Assembly: GCA_031366005.1 (NCBI GenBank)
Contig: JANLZB010000059.1
Coordinates: forward strand, 1 to 33,635
Source of the DNA: JANLUX01 sp031366005
Lineage (GTDB): Bacteria; Bacteroidota; Bacteroidia; AKYH767-A; OLB10
Direction: 5' to 3'
Length of the DNA: 33,635 bases
A model generated the notes under the pieces. It made no database searches. It was not told where the DNA came from and saw only the letters and a program-made list of their open reading frames with translations. A program made the translations under genes and the position numbers. Positions 15,651 to 23,709 of this stretch are shown here, in pieces (the stretch's first letter is position 1; every line of letters starts with the position of its first letter).

Positions 15651-16140
15651 AAACGCAGAGACGCTGAGGCGCAGAGAAATAAGTGAGAGTTTAATTTAAA
15701 ATAATTAGAGATTGTTTACTTTTCGCCTGATTCCTTGAACCAGTTGTGGAACATTAAAATTGATCAAAAGGCCTAATCTTTTATTCGCGAGTTTGAGATA
15801 GGTGACCATTGAACTTCATGAACCGGAAGAATAATTTCAATTGCTTTTATTTCAATCACAATTTCATCGTCAATCAGTAAGTCAATAAAAAAATCTTTTT
15901 CTAAAATTCTACCTTTATAAATAATAGGAAGTTGAACCTGTTTTTTAACAAATAAGCCTCTGTTTGTTAATTCTTCGAAGAAACAATATTCATAGACAGA
16001 TTCTAATAATCCTGGACCAAGTTCCCGATGAACATCAATTGCAGCACCAATAATTTTAGAACTAATTTGATTTAGCTCTTCTTCAGAAATAAGGTTTTTT
16101 ATTTTCTCCATTTTCTCTGCGTTTTTGCGTCTCTGCGTTT
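15651..16140. mobile_element. Inverted-repeat-bounded element carrying a GxxExxY gene (AAACGCAGAG family)
   Basis: The left arm AAACGCAGAGACGCTGAGGC (15651-15680) and right arm (16111-16140, reverse complement beginning AAACGCAGAGACGC) are near-perfect inverted copies of 30 bases. Between them lies one gene, a frameshifted GxxExxY protein. The same arms build the tandem hairpins at 17527-17853 on the far side of hisS. The right arm runs from the hisS stop codon to the start codon of the GxxExxY gene, and the left arm lies seven bases from the hutH start, so the unit fills the hutH-hisS spacer almost exactly. Confidence 0.6.
15705..16111 (-). pseudogene. GxxExxY family (PD-(D/E)XK nuclease fold) protein, frameshifted
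   Basis: The GxxExxY family has a restriction-nuclease-like fold and no known function. The frame from 16111 encodes 112 residues with the name motif in GPGLLESVYEYC, the nuclease core DLLIDDEIVIEIKA and the usual LPVHEVQ, then ends in an atypical WSPISNSRIKD at 15773. Reading one base off from about 15812 restores the family ending VTYLKLANKRLGLLINFNVP to a TAA at 15705-15707, giving about 135 residues. One missing base after the Gln codon (near 15810-15813) explains this. It could be a real mutation or a sequencing error. The ATG is the last base of the repeat arm plus two bases, so the purine-rich arm end AGAGAAA acts as its ribosome-binding region. Confidence 0.85.
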
Positions 16141-17512
16141 AAGAAAGTCTCCGAATACACTCTTCCAATGAAACCTTTTCCTGCTCACCACTCACCATAT
16201 TCTTCAACATGATTTTTTGTTCATTCATTTCATCAGAACCAACTATTGCAACAAAAGGAATTTTTTTTGCATCCGCATAACTCATCTGCTTTTTCATTTT
16301 TGCATTATCAGGATAAAGCTCTGCATTGATTCCTGCAGCACGTGCTTTGGTAACTAACAGCAAACAATGTTTCTCTTCTTCCACACCAAAGTTGACAAAC
16401 AGGATTTTTGTGGATGATGATTGAAAATAGAGTTGTTCAAACAATTTCATTTCGTCCATCACATCATAAATGCGATCCACACCAAAAGAAATTCCAACAC
16501 CACTTACGTTGGGCAAACCAAAAATTCCTGTTAAGTCATCGTAACGACCACCACCGAGAACGCTGCTTGTAAATGAGGAACGTTCATCATCAACTTTCAC
16601 TTCAATGATTGCACCTGTGTAATAGTTTAATCCTCGTGCTAAAGTAATATCTAATTCAAGCTGGGAGTTGGGAGTTGGGAGTTGGGAAATGGTATCGAGA
16701 ATAGTTTTAATTTCTTCAATTCCTTTCCTTCCGATTTCAGAAGTGGATAATAATTTTTCAAGAGAAGCTAATTTCTCTTCATTCCTTCCTTTCAAACTCA
16801 TTAAAGGTTGAATTTGTTGAATTGCTTTTTCAGATAAGCCCTTTGATTTTAATTCTTCGTTTACTTTTTCAATTCCGATTTTATCAAGCTTATCAATTGC
16901 AACAGTTATGTCAATTATTTTATCTGCTTCACCAATGATTTCAGCGATGCCGGATAATATTTTTCGATTATTAATTTTTAGAGTAACACCAATATTCAGT
17001 TTTGAAAACACTTCATCAATAATCTGAATCAACTCTACTTCGTTTAACAAAGAAGTTGAACCAATCACATCTGCATCACATTGATAAAACTCGCGGTATC
17101 TTCCTTTCTGCGGACGATCAGCTCTCCATACAGGTTGTATCTGGTAACGCTTAAATGGAAATGTAATTTCATTCTGATGCATTACAACGTAACGAGCGAA
17201 GGGAACTGTTAAATCATAACGAAGTGCTTTCTCTGAAATCGAAGAAGTAATTTTTTTATAGTTTACTGATTCAAGTTCATTTTTATCAATGCCTTCTAAA
17301 AAATTTCCAGAATTCAGTATTTTAAAAATAAGCTTATCCCCTTCTTCCCCATACTTTCCCATCAGCGTATCAAGATTCTCCATCGTTGGAGTTTCTATTT
17401 GCTCATAACCAAACTTTTCATAAACAGTTCGGATGGTATTGAAAATAAAATTTCTCCGTTGCATTTCTAACGGAGAAAAATCGCGGGTACCTTTTGGGAT
17501 GGAGGGCTTCAT
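16139..17512 (-). CDS. hisS: Histidyl-tRNA synthetase
   Basis: Class II aminoacyl-tRNA synthetase that charges tRNA-His (a tRNA-His gene lies at 1833); 457 residues. Visible marks are the N-terminal KGTRDFSPLEMQRRNF, motif 2 with YREFYQCDADV, the histidine-binding ARGLNYYTGA, motif 3 in GGGRYDDLTG, and a C-terminal anticodon-binding domain from about residue 365. Oddity: residues about 275-284 read SQLPTPNSQL, encoded by a 7-base tandem repeat just ahead of the ARGLNYYTG core, where relatives have ordinary sequence. Its stop codon is the edge of an AAACGCAGAG repeat arm, and a tandem array of the same repeat lies upstream. It probably shares transcription with ettA only if the array is read through. 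Confidence 0.95.
   Translation of the reverse strand: MKPSIPKGTRDFSPLEMQRRNFIFNTIRTVYEKFGYEQIETPTMENLDTLMGKYGEEGDKLIFKILNSGNFLEGIDKNELESVNYKKITSSISEKALRYDLTVPFARYVVMHQNEITFPFKRYQIQPVWRADRPQKGRYREFYQCDADVIGSTSLLNEVELIQIIDEVFSKLNIGVTLKINNRKILSGIAEIIGEADKIIDITVAIDKLDKIGIEKVNEELKSKGLSEKAIQQIQPLMSLKGRNEEKLASLEKLLSTSEIGRKGIEEIKTILDTISQLPTPNSQLELDITLARGLNYYTGAIIEVKVDDERSSFTSSVLGGGRYDDLTGIFGLPNVSGVGISFGVDRIYDVMDEMKLFEQLYFQSSSTKILFVNFGVEEEKHCLLLVTKARAAGINAELYPDNAKMKKQMSYADAKKIPFVAIVGSDEMNEQKIMLKNMVSGEQEKVSLEECIRRLS
16663..16687. repeat. Heptamer tandem repeat inside hisS, with G-quadruplex pattern
   Basis: GGGAGTT is repeated three times, followed by a fourth GGG (16663-16686). Four GGG runs separated by AGTT match the G3N4 quadruplex pattern on the plus strand, which is the hisS template. 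In the coding strand the repeat is CCCAACT, read as Pro-Thr-Pro-Asn-Ser-Gln. Confidence 0.85.
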
Positions 17513-17526
17513 CGAATTTAATTTTT

Positions 17527-17853
17527 AAACGCAGAGACGCAAAGACGCAAAGGATAACAACTCTGTGTCTTTGCGTCTCTGCCTTCAATCCTTGTTAAAA
17601 ATAAATTTCTAAACGCACAGGCGCAAAGGCGCAGAGAAAAAATACAACTCTGCATCTTTGCGTTTCTGCGTTCAATCATAGTTAAAAATAAACTTCTAAA
17701 CGCAGAGACACGGAGGCACAGAGAAAAAATAAAACTCTTCGTCTTTGCATCTCTGCGTTCAATCATAGTTAAAAATAAATTTCTAAACGCAGAGATACGG
17801 AGGCGCAGAGAGAAAATACAACTCTGCATCTTTGCGTCTCTGCGTTCAATCCT
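17527..17853. repeat. Four-unit tandem array of AAACGCAGAG hairpins
   Basis: Units begin with AAACGCA at 17527, 17611, 17698 and 17785; spacings are 84, 87 and 87 bases. Each unit is itself a hairpin: AAACGCAGAG..GCGCAGAG on the left, then CTTTGCGTCTCTGCGTT on the right, followed by a linker such as CAATCATAGTTAAAAATAAA. The array fills the 346-base gap between ettA and hisS; no gene or promoter is recognisable in it. Because 87 and 84 are multiples of three, one minus-strand frame stays open through it, but the repetitive peptide does not look like a protein. Confidence 0.9.
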
Positions 17854-17858
17854 TAACA

Positions 17859-19550
17859 TTAGTGAGTAAGTTTTTTATACCTAAACCTATGCGGTTCATT
17901 ATTTCCTAATCTCTTTTTCTTATTCTCTTCGTAATCACTATAACCGCCTTCAAAGAAATATTGCTGGGAATCTCCTTCAAAAGCAAGTATATGGGTACAA
18001 ATTCTATCTAAGAACCAACGGTCGTGACTGATAACTACTGCACAACCTGCAAAGTTTTCTAATGCTTCTTCCAATGCACGTAAAGTATTTACATCAATAT
18101 CATTGGTTGGCTCATCAAGTAACAAAACATTTGCTCCCTGTTTTAATGTGATGGCAAGATGCACACGATTACGTTCTCCTCCCGATAACACATTTAGTTT
18201 TTTTCCCTGATCAGCACCACTGAAATTAAATTTGCTGATGTAAGAACGTGCATTGATGGTTTGATTTCCTATCACAATATTCTCATGTCCGCCACTTATA
18301 ATTTCATACACTGTTTTATCAGGAATCAAATCATCATGACTTTGATCAACATAAGCAACCTGAACTGTTTCTCCAACTGTAAATGTTCCGCTATCCGGTT
18401 TTTCCTGTCCCATAATCATTCGAAACAAAGTAGTCTTACCAACACCATTCGGACCGATGATACCAACAATTCCTGCTTGCGGCAAAGCAAAATTTAAATT
18501 ATCAATCAGCAAACGGTCATCATAACCTTTGTTCACATTTACAGCTTCTATCACTACACTACCCAAACGCGGGCCAGGAGGAATAAATAATTCCAAACGA
18601 TCTTCCTGCTCTTTTACTTCCTCGTTCATCATTTTATTATAAGCTCCCAAACGTGCTTTCGATTTGGCCTGTCGTGCTTTGGGAGATAAACGAACCCATT
18701 CTAATTCGCGCTTCAATGTTTTCTGTCTGCGGCTTTCTGTTTTTTCTTCGGCTTCCAAACGTTTTCCTTTTTGTTCGAGCCATGAAGAGTAATTTCCCTG
18801 CCAGGGAATTCCTTCGCCTCTGTCTAATTCAAGAATCCATCCTGCAACATTGTCTAAGAAATAACGATCATGTGTTACTGCAATCACCGTTCCTTTGTAA
18901 TGTTTCAAATGTTGTTCTAACCATTCAACGCTCTCTGCATCCAAGTGATTGGTTGGCTCATCTAATAATAAAATATCAGGCTCTTGTAATAACAATCTGC
19001 ACAAAGCCAATCTTCTTTTTTCACCACCACTCAAATTTATAACAGGAGTATCTGCTTCAGGACAACGCAGTGCATCCATCGCCACTTCAATTTTTGTGTC
19101 GAGATTCCACGCATCTACATGATCAATTTTATCTTGCAACTCTGCCTGACGAGCCATCAACTTATCCATTTTATCAGGGCTATTCAAAATTTCATCGTCA
19201 GCGAATTTGTTGTTCACTTCATCGTACTCTGCAAGCAAATCAACAATCGGTTGTGCTCCTTCCATCACTATTTCCTTTGCCGTTTTGGTTTTATCCAGAT
19301 CAGGTTCTTGCGATAAATAACCTACTGTGTAACCCGGAGAAAAAACTACTTCTCCCTGAAAAGATTTTTCCAAACCTGCAATAATTTTCAGCAGTGTGGA
19401 TTTTCCTGAACCATTTAAACCCAGAATACCAATCTTGGCTCCGTAAAAAAAGGAGAGGTAAATATTTTTTAGAACTTGTTTTTGTGGTGGATAGCTTTTA
19501 CTAACACCTACCATTGAAAAGATAATTTTTTTATCGTCTGCTGCGGCCAT
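17859..19550 (-). CDS. ettA: Energy-dependent translational throttle protein EttA (ABC-F ATPase)
   Basis: Cytosolic ABC-F protein that binds the ribosomal E site and couples translation to the ATP/ADP ratio; 563 residues, typical for EttA. Two ATPase domains are joined by a charged linker: Walker A GLNGSGKST (44-52), signature LSGGEKRR (173-180) and DEPTNHLD in the first; Walker A GPNGVGKTT (366-374), signature LSGGERNR and DEPTNDID in the second. The EttA-type arm insertion lies at about 95-150, and the P-site tRNA-interaction linker RELEWVRLSPKARQAKSKAR at 281-300 is well conserved. No membrane domain is present, so it is not a transporter. It is divergent from the subtilase gene, with a candidate -7 box at 19608-19615. 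Confidence 0.94.
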   Translation of the reverse strand: MAAADDKKIIFSMVGVSKSYPPQKQVLKNIYLSFFYGAKIGILGLNGSGKSTLLKIIAGLEKSFQGEVVFSPGYTVGYLSQEPDLDKTKTAKEIVMEGAQPIVDLLAEYDEVNNKFADDEILNSPDKMDKLMARQAELQDKIDHVDAWNLDTKIEVAMDALRCPEADTPVINLSGGEKRRLALCRLLLQEPDILLLDEPTNHLDAESVEWLEQHLKHYKGTVIAVTHDRYFLDNVAGWILELDRGEGIPWQGNYSSWLEQKGKRLEAEEKTESRRQKTLKRELEWVRLSPKARQAKSKARLGAYNKMMNEEVKEQEDRLELFIPPGPRLGSVVIEAVNVNKGYDDRLLIDNLNFALPQAGIVGIIGPNGVGKTTLFRMIMGQEKPDSGTFTVGETVQVAYVDQSHDDLIPDKTVYEIISGGHENIVIGNQTINARSYISKFNFSGADQGKKLNVLSGGERNRVHLAITLKQGANVLLLDEPTNDIDVNTLRALEEALENFAGCAVVISHDRWFLDRICTHILAFEGDSQQYFFEGGYSDYEENKKKRLGNNEPHRFRYKKLTH

Positions 19551-19607
19551 TTTAAAAATATGATTTATGTAACTTTAACTTTAATATAACGTATAAAAAC
19601 GGGGACA

Positions 19608-19615
19608 CAAACTTA
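19608..19615 (-). promoter_or_regulatory. Possible -7 box of ettA
   Basis: The minus strand reads TAAGTTTG, a full match to TAnnTTTG, 57 bases before the ettA ATG. No TTG -33 element is seen at the normal distance, so support is moderate to low. Confidence 0.35.
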
Positions 19616-19659
19616 ATTAAAATACAGGTTTAAAATTGTGCTTATAAATCCATATTAAA

Positions 19660-21816
19660 ATGAAAAAAAAAATATTTCTCCTCTGCTGTTTCTGTGTTTC
19701 GATAGCTCATTCACAGCCAAACAATAAGCAAAAGTCTCAGACCAAAATCAGTTTTGATCTTGCATTGAAAATGCAGAACAATTCCTATCAGAATCACGAT
19801 GTTTCAGTGCTGATGAAAGGGGATATTGAACATATAAAGCAAGTGGTAAAAAACAAGGGCGGACATTTTAAATTTTCTGCCGGAGATATTGCTTCGGTTA
19901 CTATTCCTGTTTCAGCATTGCAAAATTTAGAGAGTGATCAAAAGATTTTTCGCATTGAACAAGGTTCAAAAAAAATACAGGCACTCAATGACAGTATGCT
20001 TGTGAATAATAATATTATTAAAGTACATGATGGAGTTTCACCATTGCCACAGGGTTATGATGGCAGCGGAGTAGTAATGGGATTTATTGATTCAGGAGTT
20101 GATTATACACATCCTGATTTCAGAGATTCACTGGGAAATACACGTGTGAAATTTATCTGGGATCATCTTTTGCCCAATGCTGCCAACACTCCCCAGCCAT
20201 ATAATTATGGACAGGAATTTACCGAGGCTGATATCAATGCTGAATTGCTGGGTGGACCTGTGACAGGACATGTGGATGCACTTGCACATGGAACGCATGT
20301 TACAGGAATTGGTGCAGGTAATGGAAGGGCAGTTAATAATTTTAAAGGTGTTGCTCCAAAGGCTGACATCATTGCTGTTGCCGTTGATTTTAATTTATAT
20401 GACGATCAGTTTCTGAGCACCATTGTTGATGCAGTTGCATATATCTATGATAAAGCTGATCAGCTTGGTAAACCCTGCGTTATTAATATCAGTGCCGGAA
20501 CGTATTTTGGTTCGCATGACGGTAAAGATTTAAGCGCGCAATTGATAGATAATTTAATTACTGCGCAAAACGGTCATTCGTTGGTTTGTGCTGCTGGTAA
20601 TATTGGTGGTTATCCATTTCATGTTCAAACAAATTGTGTGGCAACAGATACCAGCTTTACCTGGAATACAGGAGATTATTTTGAATTATGGGCTGACACT
20701 GCTGATTTTAATAATGTGCAATTCAGTATTGGCGCTGATCAAACTACACCTGTTTATGATTTCAGAGGAGCATTAAGCTATCGTGATATTTCTGCACATT
20801 TAAATATTTTGAGAAACGATACAGTTTTTAATAGTAACGGTGACAGGTTGGGAATTATAATGAGTTATGCAGAACTTATTGGTAATAGTTATCTGTTACA
20901 ATTTTTAATTACTGAAGACTCAGCATATAACTGGAGGTTCAGCACCACCGGAAATGGGAGTTTCGATGCATACAGCTGGGCATGGATTGCGCAAAACGGA
21001 ATACCTCCTGACACTATTTATCCTGCAATTACAAAATATGTTTTACCTGATGTTTACCAGGGAATCTGCAGTAGTTTTCAATGCAGTGATAAAGTAATTA
21101 CAGTGGGGCAATATGTAAACCGAAACAGTTATATTGATGTAAATGGAAACCTGGTTACCTTTCCTACTGTTGTGGGAGCACTTGCATCAAGCAGCAGCTG
21201 GGGACCCACACGTGATGGAAGATTAAAACCTGATATTACAGCAACAGGTGAAGTAACATTATCAGCACTTAAGCTTTCAAGTGCAGCGTGGTTTATCGCG
21301 AATCAACCATACAAAATTGCACAGGGAGGAATGCACATCCGTGATGGCGGAACTTCATCTGCTTCACCTGTCGTGGCAGGGATTGCTGCGTTATATCTTC
21401 AAAAAAATCCAACTGCTTCATGGCAGGATATTAAAGATCATATTGTGGGATGTGCCAAACAAGATACATTCACCGGAAGCACATTACCTGACAATAGCTG
21501 GGGAAACGGGAAAGTGGATGCGTTCAGAACTTTGGTTGGATGTACTGCGGTTAGTTTAGAAGAAAATAAAGCAGAAACTACATTATATTGTTATCCCAAT
21601 CCATTCACTCAATCAACAACTATTTATCTTGGAGAAAGAAAAGGTGAAGCTAAGCTAATGATATCGGATGCGATGGGAAGAATGATAAAGCAATTTAATA
21701 TTCCAAGAGGACAGAAAGAATTTCACTTGCAAAACCTCCATCTTGCAAAAGGTGTTTACTACTATTCAATAGATGAAAATGAAAGAGTAGTGACAAAAAA
21801 AATGATTGCTATGTAA
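19660..21816 (+). CDS. Subtilisin-like S8 serine peptidase with T9SS type A sorting domain
   Basis: Secreted protease of 718 residues. The signal peptide is residues 1-18 (IFLLCCFCVSIAHS). The catalytic triad is D144 in GFIDSGVDYTHPDF, H210 in AHGTHVTGIGAG, and S566 in GGTSSASPVVAGIAALYL. The Asn of the oxyanion hole lies in LVCAAGNIGG. Residues about 20-110 look like a propeptide region. An insert of about 200 residues lies between the Asn and Ser blocks, as in large secreted subtilases. Residues about 640-718 form a T9SS type A domain (CYPNPFTQST, then ISDAMGRMIKQ, then LAKGVYYYSI). It is expected to be exported across the outer membrane and probably serves protein degradation for nutrition. 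It is a single gene, divergent from ettA. Confidence 0.93.
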   Translation: MKKKIFLLCCFCVSIAHSQPNNKQKSQTKISFDLALKMQNNSYQNHDVSVLMKGDIEHIKQVVKNKGGHFKFSAGDIASVTIPVSALQNLESDQKIFRIEQGSKKIQALNDSMLVNNNIIKVHDGVSPLPQGYDGSGVVMGFIDSGVDYTHPDFRDSLGNTRVKFIWDHLLPNAANTPQPYNYGQEFTEADINAELLGGPVTGHVDALAHGTHVTGIGAGNGRAVNNFKGVAPKADIIAVAVDFNLYDDQFLSTIVDAVAYIYDKADQLGKPCVINISAGTYFGSHDGKDLSAQLIDNLITAQNGHSLVCAAGNIGGYPFHVQTNCVATDTSFTWNTGDYFELWADTADFNNVQFSIGADQTTPVYDFRGALSYRDISAHLNILRNDTVFNSNGDRLGIIMSYAELIGNSYLLQFLITEDSAYNWRFSTTGNGSFDAYSWAWIAQNGIPPDTIYPAITKYVLPDVYQGICSSFQCSDKVITVGQYVNRNSYIDVNGNLVTFPTVVGALASSSSWGPTRDGRLKPDITATGEVTLSALKLSSAAWFIANQPYKIAQGGMHIRDGGTSSASPVVAGIAALYLQKNPTASWQDIKDHIVGCAKQDTFTGSTLPDNSWGNGKVDAFRTLVGCTAVSLEENKAETTLYCYPNPFTQSTTIYLGERKGEAKLMISDAMGRMIKQFNIPRGQKEFHLQNLHLAKGVYYYSIDENERVVTKKMIAM

Positions 21817-22093
21817 CGGCAATCTTGAAGAAAAAAAACAATTTTAAAAGAATAAGTAATTCCTCTCCCAAACCGGAGTTGCGTTTTTCATGCATGCAGA
21901 ATAAAAACTTCACATTGAAATGTAGTTATTGAGTAAAATGGCACACAATTTTTTCAGCCATTATTTAAAATTAAACTACATAATGTCAAATTCTTTATTC
22001 TATGTAAACATTTACTAAAATTTCATTGGTAATGATGTTTGGAAATTAATACTTATACTATATTTTTTTAGAAAAATATGCAATTGATAATTT

Positions 22094-23689
22094 TCACCTG
22101 CAGCTTTTATCTTCACGAATCTGCTTGATAGAATCTTTCGCCTGTTTATTATCAGGGTCAAATTCCAATACTTTTTTCCAATAAGCAATTGATTGCTCAC
22201 AATCTTTTTTAACGAAATAATAAAACGCCAGGTATTGATTGGCTTCCATCAAATCCTTTTTATACTTGCTAATGTTGGCTGTATCCTGTGTTGCCACCTC
22301 AATATATTTTTCATAAAACGGTTTTGCCAATCCTTGTTTTGCTGTTGAGTCAATCATTGCATTAGTACGTCCACGCCATGCATAAATAGGAGCCCAATTG
22401 GGTTGCACACCTGCATACTTAGCAAATGCACTGTCTGCTTTTTCAGGTATACGAAGCGCATAATATGTTTTGCCAAGATTCAGATAATCATTTGTCATAA
22501 CATTTTTTCCTGTTGCAATTTTCTCCTCAAGTATTGAAGCAGCACTATCATATTTTTTTGCTTTCTGATAAATAGTAAACATGTCAGATAACAATTCGGT
22601 GCGCGCAGGTTCCATGTTAAAAGCTTTGCGGATATATCCTATTCCAACTGAATCCTGTCCGCTTTTTGCAAGCATCTTTCCATAGTATTCATAATCGCGG
22701 CTGCCACGTTTTGTACTATCCGTCATATTGAATAACCTGCTGATAAATGCCAATGCTTTTACAGTATCGTTTGTTTCATAATATAAGTAGGAGCCCAATC
22801 GGATATAACCCAGGTTAGATGAATCAACTTTGGTAATCTGGTTGAACTCTGTTAATGCTTCAGGAAACTTTTTGATAGAATAAAGGAAACTTATATAACG
22901 CAATCGTGCACCATCATTATTTTTTGAAAGTTCTAAATATTTCTTGTAGTTGGTATTTGCCTCATCCAACTTTCGCAGCTGCCATGAAACTTCTCCAAGC
23001 TCACGATAAGCAGGCGCAAAGTTCGGATCAATCGTGATTGCCTTTCTGAATTCTTCTGCAGCGCCTTCATAGTTTGTTGAACGTTTATACAACTGACCTT
23101 TATGTAATACAGCTTTTACCTGTGTTTTATCAATCGCCAAAGCCTGGTTGTAATTATTGGCAGCTTCAGTTCCGTTATTTAATTCAGAATACACATCTCC
23201 GTTCAGCACATATAGATCAGCATTTTTTGGTTCCAGTTTTAATGCAGTGCCTAATAAGGTTTGTGCACTCATTAAATCTTTTGATTTGAAATGCGTGTAA
23301 GCATCGGCTGCTTCCATTAATACTACCACATTTTTATTTGCACCTGTTGACAGTGCTTTATCAATGAGTGGTTTTGCCTCCTGCATATTGCCTTGTGATA
23401 ATTTTATTTCTGCAAGACCAATATTGTTTAGCGGATTAGAAGGGTCAACTTGTAGTCCTTTATTAAACATCATCATGGCTGAATCCTGGTTATCTGCATC
23501 AAGCATATTCTCTCCATAATAAAACCAGATGGTGCCATTGGTTGGCTCTTTCATCACCAACTGCTTATACATCGCATTGGCACTCTCATACTGCTCGTTA
23601 TCATTTAGCTTTTGCGCCTCTTTTAATGATTGCGCCTTGCTAAGAAAGGCGAAAGAAATTAACAGTGACAGAACAAGGTATTTTTTCAT
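22094..23689 (-). CDS. Exported tetratricopeptide repeat (TPR) protein
   Basis: A periplasmic or membrane-attached scaffold of 531 residues made almost wholly of TPR helices (for example WFYYGENMLDADNQDSAMMM, PAYRELGEVSWQLRKLDEA, AIAYWKKVLEFDPDNKQAK). The signal peptide MKKYLVLSLLISFAFLSKAQ is why I start at 23689; the frame continues seven codons upstream to an ATG at 23710 that overlaps the previous stop as TAATG, so translational coupling from there is also possible. It is the last gene of the exbB-exbD-exbD-tonB-PstS-like group. TPR proteins in this place may organise the envelope complex. No enzyme motif was seen. About 277 bases separate it from the convergent subtilase gene, in which I see no convincing terminator. 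Confidence 0.82.
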   Translation of the reverse strand: MKKYLVLSLLISFAFLSKAQSLKEAQKLNDNEQYESANAMYKQLVMKEPTNGTIWFYYGENMLDADNQDSAMMMFNKGLQVDPSNPLNNIGLAEIKLSQGNMQEAKPLIDKALSTGANKNVVVLMEAADAYTHFKSKDLMSAQTLLGTALKLEPKNADLYVLNGDVYSELNNGTEAANNYNQALAIDKTQVKAVLHKGQLYKRSTNYEGAAEEFRKAITIDPNFAPAYRELGEVSWQLRKLDEANTNYKKYLELSKNNDGARLRYISFLYSIKKFPEALTEFNQITKVDSSNLGYIRLGSYLYYETNDTVKALAFISRLFNMTDSTKRGSRDYEYYGKMLAKSGQDSVGIGYIRKAFNMEPARTELLSDMFTIYQKAKKYDSAASILEEKIATGKNVMTNDYLNLGKTYYALRIPEKADSAFAKYAGVQPNWAPIYAWRGRTNAMIDSTAKQGLAKPFYEKYIEVATQDTANISKYKKDLMEANQYLAFYYFVKKDCEQSIAYWKKVLEFDPDNKQAKDSIKQIREDKSCR

Positions 23690-23709
23690 ATAAATATTAT
23701 TTGTACTCA

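Noticed and set aside
14153..17512. Histidine-responsive operon linking hutH and hisS
   Set aside because: A repeat-bounded unit separates the genes, no T-box, riboswitch or His-rich leader was found, and other hut genes are absent; adjacency may be coincidence.
17527..17853. CRISPR array
   Set aside because: The repeating unit is the whole 84-87 bases including the linkers; there are no unique spacers, no short conserved repeats with variable spacers and no cas genes.
17518..17859. Open frame of 113 codons on the minus strand between hisS and ettA
   Set aside because: It follows the tandem repeat exactly; the peptide is a 28-29-residue motif repeated four times because unit lengths are multiples of three. 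No domain or start signal supports a gene.
21817..22093. Terminator between the convergent subtilase and TPR genes
   Set aside because: No stem of useful length followed by a T-run was found on either strand; the region is only AT-rich.
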